DNA from: an uncultured SAR86 cluster bacterium
GTDB lineage: Bacteria; Pseudomonadota; Gammaproteobacteria; Magnimaribacterales; AG-339-G14
DNA length: 45,603 bases
NCBI GenBank assembly: GCA_902514765.1
Contig: CABXSA010000006.1
Location: 1-45,603, forward strand
Direction of reading: 5' to 3'
The notes under the pieces were generated by a model. That model saw nothing but the letters and a program-made list of their open reading frames with translations. It searched no databases and had not been told where the DNA came from. Both the position numbers and the translations under genes were made by a program. Positions 21,663 to 35,140 of the stretch are shown here, piece after piece (within the stretch, counting starts at the first letter, position 1; every line of letters starts with the position of its first letter).

Positions 21663-23777
21663 TTAACCTTTATTTATAAGTGCTTCTGCAACATTTGAAG
21701 GGACTTCTGAATACTTCAAAGGTTCCATGGTGAAAGTTGCTCTTCCTTGAGTGGCAGATCTTAAATCAGTTGCATAACCAAACATTTCTGCAAGTGGTAC
21801 TTCTCCATCTAGAACCTTTCCAGCATGAATATCATTCATACCTTGGACTATTCCTCTTCTCCTGTTCAAATCGCCAACAACATCGCCCATATACTCTTCT
21901 GGAGTTACAACTTCCAACTTCATTATTGGTTCAAGTATGACTGGATTAGCTTTTAGAGCTCCATCTTTTAAAGCCATTGAGGAAGCAACCTTAAAAGCGA
22001 TCTCTGAAGAATCCACATCATGAAAAGATCCATCATAAACGGTTACTTTTACATCGATCAAAGGAAAGCCGCCTAATATTCCTGATTGCATTTGCTCAAA
22101 GGCACCTTTTTCTACGGCTGGAATGAATTCCCTTGGAATAGTTCCTCCAACAATTTTATTCACAAACTGGAATACTTCGTTTTCGTCTTCTTTTTCAGCT
22201 TCTGCTAATGGCTCTATTTTTAACCAAACATGACCATATTGACCTTTACCTCCAGATTGTCTTACAAACTTTCCTTCAGACTCAACATCTCTCTTAATTG
22301 TTTCTCTGTATGCAACTTGAGGCTTACCAATGTTAGCCTCAACATCAAACTCCCTTTTCATTCTATCAACAAGGACATCAAGATGAAGCTCTCCCATACC
22401 TGAGATAATTGTCTGACCCGACTCTTCATCAGAATTTACTCTAAAAGACGGATCTTCCTGAGCAAGTCTTCCTAAGGCTGTCGACATTTTCTCTTGATCG
22501 GTTTTTGTTTTTGGTTCAACTGCAACTGAAATAACAGGTTCAGGGAAAGTCATTTTTTCCAATATAATTGGTTTTTTAAGATCGCATAAAGTATCCCCTG
22601 TTGTTACGTCTTTTAAACCAATAACTGCAGCTATGTCTCCGGCTCGTACTTCTGATATTTCACTTCTATTGTTGGCATGCATTTGGAGCATTCTTCCAAT
22701 TCTCTCTTTAGATCTTTTAGCAGGAGAATAAACAGCATCTCCAGAATTTAAAACGCCTGAATAAACTCTTACAAATGTTAGAGTTCCAACAAAAGGATCT
22801 GTAGCAATTTTGAAGGCTAAAGCAGAAAAAGGTTCTTCATCACTAGAAGATCTTTGATCGGTTGTTTCTTCATCTTCTAAAATACCTTGTATAGCTTCAA
22901 CTTCGTCAGGCGATGGAAGAAAATCAATTACGCAATCTAACATTGGTTGAACGCCTTTATTCTTAAAGGCAGAACCACATATAGTAGGAACTATTTCATT
23001 GTTCAAAGTTCTAATTCTGATACCTTGAATTATTTCTTCAAGAGTTAAATCACCGTTTTCAAGATATTTTTCCATCAATTCTTCGCTTGCTTCTGCAACT
23101 GACTCAAGCATTGCTTCTCTATATTCATTTGACTGATCAAGAAGGTCTGATGGAATATCTTCTTCTCTATAAGATGTTCCCATGTCATCCCCATCCCAGT
23201 AGAGAGCTTTCATTCTCATCAAATCAATGATTCCTTTGAAATCATCTTCTGCTCCAATAGGAAGTTGTATTGGAACAGGAGTAGCGCCTAACCTATCTTT
23301 AATTTGGCCCACAACTTTTAAAAAGTCAGCACCGGCTCTATCCATTTTATTTACAAAAGCTATTCTAGGAACTTTATATCTGTTTGCTTGCCTCCATACA
23401 GTTTCAGATTGAGGTTCTACGCCAGAGCTTCCGCAAAAAACAACTACAGCACCATCTAGAACTCTTAATGATCTTTCTACTTCAATTGTAAAATCAACAT
23501 GGCCCGGAGTATCAATTATATTTATTCTATGTTCATTAAACTGACTTCTCATACCTTTCCAAAAGCAAGTCGTGGCAGCTGAAGTAATAGTGATGCCTCT
23601 CTCTTGTTCTTGTTCCATCCAATCCATTGTGGCAGCTCCATCATGAACTTCGCCAATTTTGTGAGATATTCCGGTATAAAAAAGTACCCTTTCAGTTGTT
23701 GTAGTCTTACCTGCATCTACGTGCGCGCAAATGCCAATGTTTCTGTAAAGATTTAAAGGAACTTTTCTCGTAGACAT
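21663..23777 (-). CDS. fusA: Elongation factor G
   Basis: [24 protein letters not shown]; 704 aa. Confidence 0.98.
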   Translation of the reverse strand: MSTRKVPLNLYRNIGICAHVDAGKTTTTERVLFYTGISHKIGEVHDGAATMDWMEQEQERGITITSAATTCFWKGMRSQFNEHRINIIDTPGHVDFTIEVERSLRVLDGAVVVFCGSSGVEPQSETVWRQANRYKVPRIAFVNKMDRAGADFLKVVGQIKDRLGATPVPIQLPIGAEDDFKGIIDLMRMKALYWDGDDMGTSYREEDIPSDLLDQSNEYREAMLESVAEASEELMEKYLENGDLTLEEIIQGIRIRTLNNEIVPTICGSAFKNKGVQPMLDCVIDFLPSPDEVEAIQGILEDEETTDQRSSSDEEPFSALAFKIATDPFVGTLTFVRVYSGVLNSGDAVYSPAKRSKERIGRMLQMHANNRSEISEVRAGDIAAVIGLKDVTTGDTLCDLKKPIILEKMTFPEPVISVAVEPKTKTDQEKMSTALGRLAQEDPSFRVNSDEESGQTIISGMGELHLDVLVDRMKREFDVEANIGKPQVAYRETIKRDVESEGKFVRQSGGKGQYGHVWLKIEPLAEAEKEDENEVFQFVNKIVGGTIPREFIPAVEKGAFEQMQSGILGGFPLIDVKVTVYDGSFHDVDSSEIAFKVASSMALKDGALKANPVILEPIMKLEVVTPEEYMGDVVGDLNRRRGIVQGMNDIHAGKVLDGEVPLAEMFGYATDLRSATQGRATFTMEPLKYSEVPSNVAEALINKG

Positions 23778-23780
23778 TGA

Positions 23781-24251
23781 TTAAAATCTAAAGTGAGAAA
23801 AAGCTTTGTTTGCTTCGGCCATTTTATGAGTATCCTGGCGTTTTTTTACTGCCTCTCCTCTTCCGTCAGCAGCATCAATTAATTCTCCGGCCAGTTTTGT
23901 AGACATATTTTTTTCAGATCTTTTCTTGGCACTTGAAACGATCCATCTCATAGCCAAAGCAAGACGTCTTGAAGTTTTTACTTCTAATGGCACCTGATAA
24001 GTAGCACCGCCTACCCTTCTGGATTTAACTTCAACTTGAGGACCAACTTGATCTAATGCTTCTTCGAAAACTTCAAGCGGATCTCTTTTTGATTTTGAAG
24101 AAACTTGGTCTAAAGCTGAGTAGATGATTTTTTCAGCTGTGCTCTTTTTTCCTCTTTGCATTAAGTTATTTACAAACTTAGCAAGTTTTACGTTCCCATA
24201 TTTTGGATCAGGGATGACATCTCTTTTTGGGACTGGTCCTTTTCTGGGCAT
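23781..24251 (-). CDS. rpsG: 30S ribosomal protein S7
   Basis: [28 protein letters not shown]. Confidence 0.98.
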   Translation of the reverse strand: MPRKGPVPKRDVIPDPKYGNVKLAKFVNNLMQRGKKSTAEKIIYSALDQVSSKSKRDPLEVFEEALDQVGPQVEVKSRRVGGATYQVPLEVKTSRRLALAMRWIVSSAKKRSEKNMSTKLAGELIDAADGRGEAVKKRQDTHKMAEANKAFSHFRF

Positions 24252-24622
24252 TACTTAGGCCTCTTGGATCCATATTTAGATCTACGTTGTTTTCTGTCTT
24301 CAACTCCTGTAGTGTCAAGTGTACCTCTAACTGTGTGATATCTAACACCTGGAAGGTCTTTAACTCGACCACCTCTAATTAAAACAACAGAGTGTTCTTG
24401 AAGGTTATGGCCTTCTCCGCCAATGTATGAGATAACTTCATATCCAGAAGTTAATCTTACCTTGCAAACTTTTCTCAAAGCCGAATTAGGTTTTTTTGGA
24501 GTTGTTGTGTAAACCCTGGTACAAACTCCCCTTTTTTGTGGGGAGCCTACCAGTGCAGGAACATCACTTTTAGCTTTCTTAACCTTTCTTGGTTTTCTTA
24601 TTAATTGATTTACTCTTGCCAT
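24251..24622 (-). CDS. rpsL: 30S ribosomal protein S12
   Basis: [37 protein letters not shown]. Confidence 0.98.
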   Translation of the reverse strand: MARVNQLIRKPRKVKKAKSDVPALVGSPQKRGVCTRVYTTTPKKPNSALRKVCKVRLTSGYEVISYIGGEGHNLQEHSVVLIRGGRVKDLPGVRYHTVRGTLDTTGVEDRKQRRSKYGSKRPK

Positions 24623-24635
24623 AATTAAGTGCGCG

Positions 24636-24664
24636 ATTTTAATGAGACATTGTCATTTGGTCAA
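24636..24664 (-). promoter_or_regulatory. Candidate sigma70 promoter for rpsL-rpsG-fusA (TTGACC-N17-TAAAAT)
   Basis: rc of 24659-24664 TTGACC, 17 nt, TAAAAT (rc of 24636-24641), followed by CGCGC. Confidence 0.7.
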
Positions 24665-24665
24665 A

Positions 24666-27600
24666 CTATTCTTCACTTGCTGTTTCATTTTGATCAGCTT
24701 CAGTATCAGCAATTACTTCGCTTAGCTCAGATTCAATATCTGAGACTAAATCTGCTTGTCCCTGAGTAGCTCCATATCCAGTACCGGCAGGAATAAGTCT
24801 TCCTATTACAACATTTTCTTTTAGACCTCTTAACTTATCTATCTTTCCAGTTACAGATGCTTCAGTAAGAACTCTTGTAGTTTCTTGGAACGATGCAGCT
24901 GAAACAAAAGACTCTGTAGCAAGAGATGCTTTAGTGATTCCTAATAAAAGACGTCTGAATTTAGCTGGAATTCCACCATTTGAAGATGCTTTTTTATTTT
25001 GTTGTAGTACCTCCGAAAGTTCCAGTTGATCGCCAATAATTAGATCTGTATCTCCAGACTCAGTAACTTCAACTTTTCTGAGCATTTGTCTAAGGATGCA
25101 CTCAATGTGTTTATCACTTATTTCAACACCTTGTAATCGATAAACATCTTGAATTTCATTAACTACATACTCTGTTAATTCCTCAACTCCTTTCAAAGAA
25201 AGGATATCGTGAGGGCTCAAGGAGCCTTCACTTATTACATCTCCTTTAGTAACGGTTTCTCCTTCAAAGACATTAATACTTCTTGTTTTAAGTATTAAAG
25301 TTTCACGAACAATCTCTTCTTTACCTTCCTTTCCGGTTAAAACGAGTCTTCTTTTTCCTTTGGTCTCTTTTCCCCAAGAAACTACACCACTAATTTCGGC
25401 AAGAATAGCTACTTCTTTAGGTTGTCTTGCTTCAAATAAATCAGCTACCCTAGGAAGTCCTCCTGTAATATCTCTTGTTTTAGATGATTCTTTTGGAATT
25501 CTTGCAAGAACATCACCTATTTCTATAGTTTGACCATCAGTAACATTAACAAGAGATTTTTGTTCTAATTTATATTCAGCAGGTCTTTTACCTCCAGGAA
25601 GCATAACTTCTTTCCCTTTTGCATCTGTTATTACTACCATAGGATTCATATCTTTTCCGGCAGAGGTTCTCTCAGATGCATCTAAGATCTCCACACTTGA
25701 TAACCCTGTTAATTCGTCAGTTACCTCTCTGATGGTTATACCATTTTCCATATCTTTAAGACTTACCTTTCCTTTAACTTCAGAAATTATCGGGTGATTT
25801 AATGGATCCCAAGTTGCTAATAATTCTCCAGACTTAATAGCTGCACCTTCATTGACATTTATTTCCGCCCCATAAGGAATTTTGTATCTCTCTTTCTCAG
25901 ATTCATTTTCATCAAAAAGAACCAATTCGGCTGATCTAGAAATACAGACTTGTTTTTTAGATTTGTTTTGAAGAGAATTGAGGTTTCTGAATTTAACAGT
26001 TCCATCATACTTGGCTTGAATCCTATCCTCTTCTGAAGATCTAGAAGCAGCTCCTCCGATATGGAAAGTTCTCATTGTAAGTTGGGTTCCAGGTTCTCCA
26101 ATAGATTGAGCTGCAACAATTCCAACGGCTTCACCAGGATCTACTAGATTTCCTCTTCCCAAATCTCTTCCATAGCAATTTGAGCAAATTCCAAAACTAG
26201 TTTCGCAAGTTATTGGAGATCTTACTTTTGCAATATCTATGTTGTTTTGTTCAATTTGTTCAGCTAGTGCTTCATCAATTAGAGTGCCTTTAGGAATTTT
26301 AAATGACCCATCTTTAGATGATAATAGCTCTGCTAAAACTCTACCTAAAATTCTATCTTTTAAATGTTGAACAACTTCGCCACCTTCAATAATTGATCTT
26401 AATTCAATACCTTCTTTTGTTTCACAATCTTCTTCTCTAATTACTAGATCTTGTGCTACATCAACCAATCTTCTTGTTAGATAGCCTGAGTTAGCAGTTT
26501 TTAGGGCAGTATCTGCCAAACCTTTTCTAGCTCCGTGGGTAGAAGTGAAATACTGGAGTACTGTTAAACCTTCTCTAAAGTTTGCGGTAATTGGAGTTTC
26601 AATTATTGAGCCATCTGGCTTAGCCATTAGCCCTCTCATTCCTGCAAGTTGTCTGACTTGTGCAGGTGAACTTCTTGCGCCAGAATCCAGATACATAAAA
26701 ACCGAGTTAAAGGATTTTTGGTCTACAGAATTTCCTTCTCTATCTTCAACTTTTTCTGTTGAGATTGTATCCATTAACGAACCTGCAACTTTTTCATTTG
26801 CTCTTGACCAAATATCAATAACTTTATTGTACTTTTCACCTTGCGTTACTAGACCAGATGAATACTGAGATTCGATTTCTTTTACTTCAGACTCAGCACT
26901 TGAGATAATCTCCTCTTTGTCTGAAGGAATTTGACAATCATCAACGCAAATTGAAGAGCCGGATTTTGTAGAGTACTCATATCCCAAATACATTAACTTA
27001 TCAGCGAATATAACCGTTTCTTTTAGACCGCTGTGTCTGTATGCCATGTTAATGAGAGAAGATATTGCTTTACTATCCAAAGGTTTATTTATGAGTTCAA
27101 AATCAAGTTCTTTGGGAAGAATTCCAGAAAGGATTGCTCTTCCCACAGTAGTATCAACAAGATTTAACTCTGATTCTTTATTGGCCAATCTAACTTTTAC
27201 CTTTGCCTGAAGATCAATATTTCCACTTTCGTAAGCCCTGTGAACTTCGTTTATATCTGCAAAAATAGAACCTTCTCCTTTTGCCGAAATCTTTTCTCTG
27301 GTCATGTAATAGATACCTAGGACAACATCTTGAGATGGGTCAATTATTGGTTTTCCGTTTGAAGGTGAAAGAATATTATTACTTGCCATCATTAAAGCTC
27401 TACACTCTAATTGGGCTCCTAAAGTAAGAGGGACATGGACAGCCATTTGATCGCCATCAAAGTCTGCGTTGTAAGCTTTGCAAACAAGAGGGTGAAGTTG
27501 AATTGCCTTTCCTTCAATTAAGGTTGGTTCAAAAGCTTGAATTCCAAGTCTGTGTAAGGTTGGTGCTCTATTTAAGAGAATAGGATGTTCTCTGATTACA

Positions 27601-28838
27601 TCCGCTAAAATATCCCAAACTACTGGCTCTTCCCTTTCAACCATTCTTTTAGCGCCTTTAATAGTAGTTGCTAATTCCAGTTGTTGAAGTTTTCCAAAAA
27701 CAAATGGTTTGAAAAGCTCCAGAGCCATTTTCTTAGGAAGCCCGCACTGGTGAAGTTTTAACGTTGGACCTACAACAATTACAGATCTTCCAGAATAATC
27801 AACTCTTTTACCAAGTAGGTTTTGTCTAAATCTTCCTTGTTTTCCTTTAATCATATCCGCCAGTGATTTCAAAGGCCTTTTGTTTGAACCAGTTATAGCT
27901 CTGCCTCTTCTTCCGTTGTCAAGTAATGCATCTACTGATTCTTGAAGCATTCTTTTTTCATTTCTCACAATTATCTCAGGAGCATTGAGCTCTATTAATC
28001 TTTTAAGCCTGTTATTACGATTGATAACTCTCCTGTAAAGATCATTGAGGTCGGAAGTTGCAAACCTTCCGCCTTCTAGTGGTACTAGAGGTCTTAAGTC
28101 TGGAGGTAAAACAGGTAATACGTCCAAAATCATCCACTCTGGCTTGTTGTTAGAAGAGGTAAAAGCCTTAAGAATTTTTAGTCTTTTAGAAAGCTTCTTT
28201 TTCTTAGCATCACTATTTGTGGAATCTATTTGTTCTTGAACTTCTGATATTTCATTATCTAAATTCATCTCGGATAGAAGAATTTTTACTGATTCTGCAC
28301 CCATACCAGCAGAAAATTCTTCTCCAAACTCTTCAAGTTTTTCAAAATATTCTTCTTCATCTAAAATCTGACCTTTTTCTAAATCAGTCATGCCTGGATC
28401 TGTAACGACAAAAGATTCAAAGTATAAAATTCTTTCTACTTCTCTTAGCGTCTTGTCTAGAAGGAGAGATATTCTGGAAGGAAGAGATTTTAAAAACCAG
28501 ATGTGCGCAACTGGAGCTGCTAATTCAATGTGCCCCATTCTTTCTCTTCTGACCTTAGCTAATGTTACTTCAACTCCACATTTTTCACAGACAACTCCTC
28601 TGTGCTTCATTCTTTTGTATTTGCCACAAATACACTCGTAATCCTTAACTGGTCCAAATATTTTTGCGCAAAATAAACCATCTCTCTCAGGTTTGAAAGT
28701 ACGGTAATTTATAGTTTCAGGCTTTTTTACCTCTCCAAAAGACCATGATCTAATTTGCTGCCCTGAAGCTAATCCAGCTTTGATTGCATTGAAATTGTTT
28801 TCTTCTTCCTGTTTAAAAAGTTTTAATAAATCTTTCAT
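24666..28838 (-). CDS. rpoC: RNA polymerase beta' subunit
   Basis: [15 protein letters not shown] catalytic motif; 1390 aa. Confidence 0.99.
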   Translation of the reverse strand: MKDLLKLFKQEEENNFNAIKAGLASGQQIRSWSFGEVKKPETINYRTFKPERDGLFCAKIFGPVKDYECICGKYKRMKHRGVVCEKCGVEVTLAKVRRERMGHIELAAPVAHIWFLKSLPSRISLLLDKTLREVERILYFESFVVTDPGMTDLEKGQILDEEEYFEKLEEFGEEFSAGMGAESVKILLSEMNLDNEISEVQEQIDSTNSDAKKKKLSKRLKILKAFTSSNNKPEWMILDVLPVLPPDLRPLVPLEGGRFATSDLNDLYRRVINRNNRLKRLIELNAPEIIVRNEKRMLQESVDALLDNGRRGRAITGSNKRPLKSLADMIKGKQGRFRQNLLGKRVDYSGRSVIVVGPTLKLHQCGLPKKMALELFKPFVFGKLQQLELATTIKGAKRMVEREEPVVWDILADVIREHPILLNRAPTLHRLGIQAFEPTLIEGKAIQLHPLVCKAYNADFDGDQMAVHVPLTLGAQLECRALMMASNNILSPSNGKPIIDPSQDVVLGIYYMTREKISAKGEGSIFADINEVHRAYESGNIDLQAKVKVRLANKESELNLVDTTVGRAILSGILPKELDFELINKPLDSKAISSLINMAYRHSGLKETVIFADKLMYLGYEYSTKSGSSICVDDCQIPSDKEEIISSAESEVKEIESQYSSGLVTQGEKYNKVIDIWSRANEKVAGSLMDTISTEKVEDREGNSVDQKSFNSVFMYLDSGARSSPAQVRQLAGMRGLMAKPDGSIIETPITANFREGLTVLQYFTSTHGARKGLADTALKTANSGYLTRRLVDVAQDLVIREEDCETKEGIELRSIIEGGEVVQHLKDRILGRVLAELLSSKDGSFKIPKGTLIDEALAEQIEQNNIDIAKVRSPITCETSFGICSNCYGRDLGRGNLVDPGEAVGIVAAQSIGEPGTQLTMRTFHIGGAASRSSEEDRIQAKYDGTVKFRNLNSLQNKSKKQVCISRSAELVLFDENESEKERYKIPYGAEINVNEGAAIKSGELLATWDPLNHPIISEVKGKVSLKDMENGITIREVTDELTGLSSVEILDASERTSAGKDMNPMVVITDAKGKEVMLPGGKRPAEYKLEQKSLVNVTDGQTIEIGDVLARIPKESSKTRDITGGLPRVADLFEARQPKEVAILAEISGVVSWGKETKGKRRLVLTGKEGKEEIVRETLILKTRSINVFEGETVTKGDVISEGSLSPHDILSLKGVEELTEYVVNEIQDVYRLQGVEISDKHIECILRQMLRKVEVTESGDTDLIIGDQLELSEVLQQNKKASSNGGIPAKFRRLLLGITKASLATESFVSAASFQETTRVLTEASVTGKIDKLRGLKENVVIGRLIPAGTGYGATQGQADLVSDIESELSEVIADTEADQNETASEE

Positions 28839-28842
28839 AAAT

Positions 28843-31800
28843 TTAATCTACCTCATCGAAGTCTATGTCTATTCCTAGTGACCTGACTTCTTTGGTTAAA
28901 ACGTTATAGGATTCGGGGATACCAGCTTCCATTTCGTAGTTACCATCTACAATATTTTTGTAAACCTTTGTTCTTCCAGGAACATCATCTGATTTTACAG
29001 TTAACATTTCTTGGAGCGTATTAGCAGCACCATAAGCTTCTAGTGCCCATACTTCCATTTCTCCAAGTCTTTGACCTCCAAATTGAGCCTTTCCTCCAAG
29101 AGGTTGTTGAGTAACAAGGCTATATGAACCTGTGGACCTTGCGTGCATCTTGTCTTCAATTAAGTGATTCAATTTTAGGATATACATGTATCCAATTGTC
29201 ACTAATCTATCAAAAGCTTCGCCAGTTCTTCCATCATATAATTGAGCTTGGCCAGATGATGGTAAATCAGCTAGATCAAGCATCTTTTTAATTTCTTCTT
29301 CCGATGCTCCATCAAAAACTGGAGTAGCCATTGGCACTCCTGATTTTAAATTTTCACATAGCTCTTTAAACTCTTTATCAGACAATTTTTCGAGCTCTTC
29401 TTTTTTTCCAGTAGATGAGTAAATTTTTTCGACAAATGGTTTTACTTCGGAAAGGTTTTTAGACTTTTCAACTAGCTCGCCTATTTTTTTGCCTAGTTCT
29501 TTTGAGGCCCAGCCTAAATGAACTTCAAGAAGTTGTCCTACATTCATTCTCGAAGGGACTCCCAGTGGGTTTAGAACTAAATCAACTGGTTCACCGTTTT
29601 CATCATAAGGCATGTCCTCAACAGGCATAACTACTGAGATTACTCCTTTATTTCCGTGTCTTCCTGCAAGTTTATCTCCCGGTTGAATTTTTCTTTTTAC
29701 AGCTAGGTAAACTTTAATCACTTGCTGGACTCCTGGAGGAAGATCATCACCAGAAACTATTTTTCTTTTTTTAGCTTCAAAACGTTCTTTGAGCATATTT
29801 TCATATTTTTTGAGATTGTCTTTAGATTCTTTTATCAAATCATTAAGTTTTTCATCTTGAAGTCTCAATTTAAACCACTCAGAAGTTGGTAAGTTTTGTA
29901 AGAAATCTTTTGTCAAAGCCTCTCCTTTGGAAATGCCTCTGCCACTAATAACTTTTTTATCCTCAAGCGATGGCATAAGAGAATTTATAGTTGCCTCAGA
30001 GACTATACTTAATTCTTGATCAATATCTTTCTGAATTTCTGCTAGAGAAACAGACTCTATTACTTCAGCTCGGGAATTTTTTTCTAAACCTTCTCTCGTA
30101 AATACTTGAACATCAATAACAGTTCCATCTTGTCCAGCTTTAACTCTCAAAGAAGTATCTTTAACGTCTGATGCTTTTTCTCCAAAAATAGCTCTTAAAA
30201 GTTTTTCCTCTGGAGAAAGTTGGGTTTCTCCTTTTGGCGTGACTTTACCAACGAGAATATCTCCTGCATTTACTTCAGCTCCAATATGTACTATTCCGCA
30301 CTCATCGAGCTTTGATAAGGCAGACTCGCCAACGTTAGGAATATCGGCCGTTATTTCGTCCGGACCTAATTTTGTATCTCTTGCAGTGCAAGTCTCTTCA
30401 ATAATATGGACGCTTGTAAGCTTATCTTCTTTTACTAATTTATCTGAAATTAAAATTGAATCTTCAAAGTTGTATCCATGCCACGTCATCAGAGCAATTT
30501 TTATGTTTTGTCCAAGGGCTAGTTCTCCCAAGTCAATTGAGGAGCCATCTGCCAATATGTCTCCGGCAGAAATCTTGTCTCCCTCGCTCACTATAGGTCT
30601 TTGGTTGATACAAGTATTTTGATTTGATCTTGTATATTTGATCAGGTTATAAATATCAACAGCGGAATCTGATGCGCTTATTTCTTTTAGATTTTTTCTT
30701 ACAACAATTTTTCCTGAATCAACTTTTTCTACCGTTCCAGAATTTTTAGCAATAATACAATCCCCTGAGTATTGTGCTACCAATCTTTCCATTCCGGTAC
30801 CAACTAGTGGAGCTTCTGTTGATAAAGTTGGAACTGCTTGACGTTGCATATTTGATCCCATCAAAGCCCTGTTAGCATCATCGTGTTCTAGAAAAGGTAT
30901 TAAAGCCGCAGCAATTGAGACGACTTGTTGGGGAGAAACATCCATGAGATCAACTCTATCTACAGTCATCAACTCAAATTCATTTCGATATCGTACCGGA
31001 ACAAGTTCTTCAATAAATTTATTATTTTTGTCTAATTTTACTGAGGCTTGTGCTATGACAAATTCACCTTCTTCAATTGCAGATACATATTGAATTTCGT
31101 TTGTTACCTTACCGTTTTCTACTTTTCTGTAAGGAGTCTCAAGAAAGCCGAAATCATTAACTTTTGCATAAACAGATAAAGAATTTATTAGGCCAATGTT
31201 AGGCCCTTCAGGAGTTTCTATTGGACAAACTCTTCCGTAATGAGAAGGATGAACGTCTCTAACTTCAAAACCAGCTCTCTCACGAGTAAGCCCTCCAGGG
31301 CCCAGTGCTGAAACACGTCTTTTATGAGTTACTTCAGATAGCGGATTGTTTTGATCCATGAATTGAGATAACTGACTTGAGCCAAAAAACTCATTTATTG
31401 CAGCTGTAATTGGCTTTGCATTGATTAAATCTGCAGGCCCTAGTTCTTCTGCTTCTGCAATGTTTAATCTTTCTCTTACAGCTCTTTCTACTCTCAACAA
31501 ACCTACCCTGACTTGGTTAGCGACCATTTCTCCAACTGATCTGATCCTTCGATTTCCAAGGTGATCTATATCATCACAAGTTTGTTTTCCGTTTCGGATA
31601 TCTACTAAAGTTTTTATAACCTCTAGGATATCTTCATTATCGAGAGTACCTTTTCCAATTAATTCGTCCCTGCCGAGTCTTTTATTAAATTTCATCCTTC
31701 CTACATCAGAAAGATCATATTTATCCTCATTAAAGAATAAGTTTTCAAACAAAAGGGTTGCAGCTTCTTTTGTAGGCGGTTCACCAGGTCTCATCATTCT

Positions 31801-32919
31801 ATAAATTTCAGCAAGAGCTTCTAGAGAATTTGAAGTAGTATCTGATCTTAAGGTATCTGAGATATACGGGCCTGATTCAAGTTCATTAATGTAAAGAACA
31901 TTCATTTCTTTTAGTTTTAACTCATTAAGCTTTAGGAGAACTTCTTCATCAATTAAAGTATTACATGCTATTGCGATCTCACCGGTTGCAGGGTCAATAA
32001 TATCTTCAGCAATTGTTTGGTTATAAAGGCTTTCTTTTGGAACCTCTAAGTTTTTAATCTTACTCGACTCAATAAGTCTTATGTGTCTGGCAGTGATTCT
32101 TTTACCTGTTTCGATTATTACACCTTGTGTGCCTTTGATGTCTGAAGGTGCAATCTTTCCTACCATTCTTCTAGGAATGACTTTCAAAGAATATTTATTT
32201 GAACTAATCTGATAAGTTTCTTTTTCATAAAATTTTTCTAATATCTCTTGAGAAGTAAAACCTATTGCCCTTAATAGAATAGTCGCATAGAGTTTCCTTC
32301 TTCTATCGATACGAATGTAAACAAGATCTTTATGATCAAATTCAAAGTCTAGCCAAGAGCCTCTGTAAGGAATGACTCTAGAAGAGTACAAGAGTTTGCC
32401 TGACGAATGAGTTTTACCCCTATCATGATCAAATATCAAGCCTGGTGATCTATGAAGCTGCGAAACGACTACTCTTTCAGTACCATTGATTACAAAAGTT
32501 CCATGTTCTGTCATCAAAGGAATAGTTCCCATATAAACATCTTCTTCTCTGGCGCTTTTTAGGTTTTCTTCGCCAGTAGTTTTATCAATGAATATGATTC
32601 TGCATCTTATGATCAAAGGTGCTTCATAAGTTTTTCCTCTCGGAAGACACTCTTGAACATCAAATTCAGGGTCTTGTAATTTATAACCTAAATACTCAAT
32701 CCTTGCATTCCCGGAAACACTGTTGATTGGGAAAATTGATTGAAAAACACTTTCTAAGCCTTGATTTTTTCTTTTCGCAGCATCAGGAATATTTTGTAGA
32801 AAATAATCATACGAATCTGTTTGAATTTCTAAAATGTCAGGAAGTGACATTGCACTAGAAATTTTTTCAAAACTTTTTCTTATTCTCTTTTTTTCTGCAA
32901 ATGAGTATGTACTTGCCAT
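28843..32919 (-). CDS. rpoB: RNA polymerase beta subunit
   Basis: [31 protein letters not shown]; 1358 aa. Confidence 0.99.
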   Translation of the reverse strand: MASTYSFAEKKRIRKSFEKISSAMSLPDILEIQTDSYDYFLQNIPDAAKRKNQGLESVFQSIFPINSVSGNARIEYLGYKLQDPEFDVQECLPRGKTYEAPLIIRCRIIFIDKTTGEENLKSAREEDVYMGTIPLMTEHGTFVINGTERVVVSQLHRSPGLIFDHDRGKTHSSGKLLYSSRVIPYRGSWLDFEFDHKDLVYIRIDRRRKLYATILLRAIGFTSQEILEKFYEKETYQISSNKYSLKVIPRRMVGKIAPSDIKGTQGVIIETGKRITARHIRLIESSKIKNLEVPKESLYNQTIAEDIIDPATGEIAIACNTLIDEEVLLKLNELKLKEMNVLYINELESGPYISDTLRSDTTSNSLEALAEIYRMMRPGEPPTKEAATLLFENLFFNEDKYDLSDVGRMKFNKRLGRDELIGKGTLDNEDILEVIKTLVDIRNGKQTCDDIDHLGNRRIRSVGEMVANQVRVGLLRVERAVRERLNIAEAEELGPADLINAKPITAAINEFFGSSQLSQFMDQNNPLSEVTHKRRVSALGPGGLTRERAGFEVRDVHPSHYGRVCPIETPEGPNIGLINSLSVYAKVNDFGFLETPYRKVENGKVTNEIQYVSAIEEGEFVIAQASVKLDKNNKFIEELVPVRYRNEFELMTVDRVDLMDVSPQQVVSIAAALIPFLEHDDANRALMGSNMQRQAVPTLSTEAPLVGTGMERLVAQYSGDCIIAKNSGTVEKVDSGKIVVRKNLKEISASDSAVDIYNLIKYTRSNQNTCINQRPIVSEGDKISAGDILADGSSIDLGELALGQNIKIALMTWHGYNFEDSILISDKLVKEDKLTSVHIIEETCTARDTKLGPDEITADIPNVGESALSKLDECGIVHIGAEVNAGDILVGKVTPKGETQLSPEEKLLRAIFGEKASDVKDTSLRVKAGQDGTVIDVQVFTREGLEKNSRAEVIESVSLAEIQKDIDQELSIVSEATINSLMPSLEDKKVISGRGISKGEALTKDFLQNLPTSEWFKLRLQDEKLNDLIKESKDNLKKYENMLKERFEAKKRKIVSGDDLPPGVQQVIKVYLAVKRKIQPGDKLAGRHGNKGVISVVMPVEDMPYDENGEPVDLVLNPLGVPSRMNVGQLLEVHLGWASKELGKKIGELVEKSKNLSEVKPFVEKIYSSTGKKEELEKLSDKEFKELCENLKSGVPMATPVFDGASEEEIKKMLDLADLPSSGQAQLYDGRTGEAFDRLVTIGYMYILKLNHLIEDKMHARSTGSYSLVTQQPLGGKAQFGGQRLGEMEVWALEAYGAANTLQEMLTVKSDDVPGRTKVYKNIVDGNYEMEAGIPESYNVLTKEVRSLGIDIDFDEVD

Positions 32920-32942
32920 ATAAATCTAGCCTATAAATGTTG

Positions 32943-33323
32943 TTATTTTAGTTCTACTTTCGCGCCAGCTTCTTCTAGTTGAGACTTAGCTTGCTCGGCC
33001 TCATCTTTATTTGCGCCTTCTTTAACAGAAGAGGGAGCGCCATCAACTATTGCTTTTGCTTCTTTCAAGCCTAAACCAGTGATTGCTCTCACAGCTTTGA
33101 TGACGTCAATTTTCTTTTCGCCAACATCAGCTAAGAAAATTTCAAATTCGCTTTGCTCTTCAGCAGCAGCAGCTTCGCCTCCTGCAGCAGGAGCAGCAGC
33201 GGCAGCAACTGGAGCTGCAGCAGTGACACCAAATTTTTCTTCCATAAGTTTTACCAAATCAACTACATCCATAACGCTCATTTCTGATATCGCATCGAGT
33301 ATTTCTTCTTTAGTAATAGCCAT
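32943..33323 (-). CDS. rplL: 50S ribosomal protein L7/L12
   Basis: Ala-rich hinge; [28 protein letters not shown]. Confidence 0.98.
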   Translation of the reverse strand: MAITKEEILDAISEMSVMDVVDLVKLMEEKFGVTAAAPVAAAAAPAAGGEAAAAEEQSEFEIFLADVGEKKIDVIKAVRAITGLGLKEAKAIVDGAPSSVKEGANKDEAEQAKSQLEEAGAKVELK

Positions 33324-33348
33324 TATTTTCTCCGTTATACCTAGATTA

Positions 33349-33867
33349 TTAAGATTTAGTTTGGCTTACTGCGTTAATAGTTCTTACTAACTGCGATGGA
33401 ACTTCGTTTAAAGTTCCGGCAAATTTATTAAGAGGAGCCTGAATTAAACCTAAAAACATAGAAATTGCTTCTTCTTTTGATGGAAGAGAAGCTAAGGCTT
33501 TGAGCTCGTTTGGCTTAAGAAATCCTTCTCCTATGGAAAGTCCTTTTACTTCAAATGATTCTTCTTTGGCTGCAAAGTCTTTTAGAAGCTTTGCTGCGCT
33601 TTGAAAGTCATTCATTGAAAAAGCCAACAAAGTGGGGCCAGTGAGAATTTCGTTCAGAGAATCAAATTTTGTATTCTCTAAAGCTCGTCTTGCTAAAGTA
33701 TTTTTAATAACTTTTAGTTGAACAGACTGTGATTTAGCTTCCTTTCTAAGTTGAGTTAAGCCAGGAACGTTAGTTCCTCTATAATCAACAGCGATCACAG
33801 AAAATGCATCTTGAGCAATCTTATTTAAATCCTCAACTAGAACTTTCTTAGTATCTAAGCGTGACAT
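33349..33867 (-). CDS. rplJ: 50S ribosomal protein L10
   Basis: [36 protein letters not shown]. Confidence 0.97.
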   Translation of the reverse strand: MSRLDTKKVLVEDLNKIAQDAFSVIAVDYRGTNVPGLTQLRKEAKSQSVQLKVIKNTLARRALENTKFDSLNEILTGPTLLAFSMNDFQSAAKLLKDFAAKEESFEVKGLSIGEGFLKPNELKALASLPSKEEAISMFLGLIQAPLNKFAGTLNEVPSQLVRTINAVSQTKS

Positions 33868-33884
33868 TAATTAAAACCTCCTTT

Positions 33885-34012
33885 GATAAAATTTCCAAAA
33901 GAGGAACCTTTTGTCCAAAAAGAACAATCTTTTCGAACTATCTGCGTAGGAAACATTAAGTTTAATGAATTTAAACTCCTACGGTCTAAGACGGTTGTAA
34001 CGAAATTACAAC
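33885..34012 (-). promoter_or_regulatory. Probable L10 (rplJL) leader RNA
   Basis: Largest gap in the block (33868-34053). Inverted repeat cgtagga 33945-33951 / tcctacg 33977-33983, inner agtttaa 33959-33965 / ttaaact 33971-33977; separate hairpin gttgtaa-cgaaa-ttacaac 33994-34012. Confidence 0.6.
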
Positions 34013-34053
34013 AGCTTAAAATTCTTATTTTTCCAAACAAACTCATCTATATG

Positions 34054-34710
34054 CTAAAAATTAAGTTTTGCAGTATCAATTTCAAACCCTTTTCCCATTG
34101 TGGACGAAAGAGTTACTTTTGAAATATAAATCCCTTTTGCCGAAGGGGGTTTTGCCTTTTTAACATCTGTTAAAAAAGCTTCTAAATTATCTTTCAATTG
34201 TTCTTCTGTATAACCTACTTGTCCAATACGGGCGTGGATTATACCCTGTTTATCTGATTTATACCTAATTTGTCCTGATTTTGCGTTTTTAACTGTGTTT
34301 GGAATATCCTTAGTAACAGTTTCTGATTTTGGATTTGGCATCAATCCCTTTGGACCGAGAATTTGTCCTAAGGGAGAAACTACTCTCATGGTATCTGGTG
34401 TTGCAATCACAACATCAAAATCCATATTACCTGCTTTTATTTCTTCTACCAGATCTTCCATTCCTACTATATCTGCTCCCGCTTCTTTTGCTTGAATTGC
34501 TTCATCTCCATCAGCAAATACTGCAACTTTGAAAGATTTGCCATTCCCATGAGGAAGGTTTGAAGCTCCCCTAACATTTTGGTCTGATTTGGAAGCATCA
34601 ATTCCTAGGTTAATTGAAACATCCAATGATTCAGTAAATTTTTTTGAGGCCTTGGAATTAAGTTCGCCCAAAGCTTCTTCTATCAAATATTTTTTACTTT
34701 CTTCAGACAT
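34054..34710 (-). CDS. rplA: 50S ribosomal protein L1
   Basis: [36 protein letters not shown]. Confidence 0.97.
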   Translation of the reverse strand: MSEESKKYLIEEALGELNSKASKKFTESLDVSINLGIDASKSDQNVRGASNLPHGNGKSFKVAVFADGDEAIQAKEAGADIVGMEDLVEEIKAGNMDFDVVIATPDTMRVVSPLGQILGPKGLMPNPKSETVTKDIPNTVKNAKSGQIRYKSDKQGIIHARIGQVGYTEEQLKDNLEAFLTDVKKAKPPSAKGIYISKVTLSSTMGKGFEIDTAKLNF

Positions 34711-35138
34711 TAAATTACCTCTATTCCCATGCTTCTAGCACTTCCTTCAATAATCTTTACAGCTTGATCCATATCAGTAGCATTTAAATCAGCCATTTTA
34801 GCCTCTGCAATTTCTTCTAGTTGTTTTCTAGAAACTTTTCCAACTTTTTCTGAATTTGGAGTTGGACTTCCTTTAGATAGCCCTGCAGCCTTTTTTAAAA
34901 GAACACTTGCTGGAGTGGTCTTTACAATAAAATCAAAGCTTCTATCCTCATAAACAGTAATGACTACTGGTACGGGAAGGTTTTTTTCCAATTCATTAGT
35001 TTTAGAATTAAATGCGTTACAAAAGTCCATTAAATTTACCCCATGTTGTCCTAAAGCTGGGCCAACAGGAGGACTTGGAGATGCTGCTCCGGCAGGAACC
35101 TGAAGTTTAATGTATGTCATTATTTTCTTTTCAGCCAT
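34710..35138 (-). CDS. rplK: 50S ribosomal protein L11
   Basis: [38 protein letters not shown]. Confidence 0.98.
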   Translation of the reverse strand: MAEKKIMTYIKLQVPAGAASPSPPVGPALGQHGVNLMDFCNAFNSKTNELEKNLPVPVVITVYEDRSFDFIVKTTPASVLLKKAAGLSKGSPTPNSEKVGKVSRKQLEEIAEAKMADLNATDMDQAVKIIEGSARSMGIEVI

Positions 35139-35140
35139 CT

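Noticed and set aside
33181-33215. Short repeats (gcagca/gcagcag) considered as a tandem repeat element
   Set aside because: Encodes the normal Ala-rich hinge of L7/L12.
33079-33390. 103-aa Ala/Ser-rich plus-strand ORF
   Set aside because: Antisense of the L7/L12 alanine hinge; low complexity, no start context.
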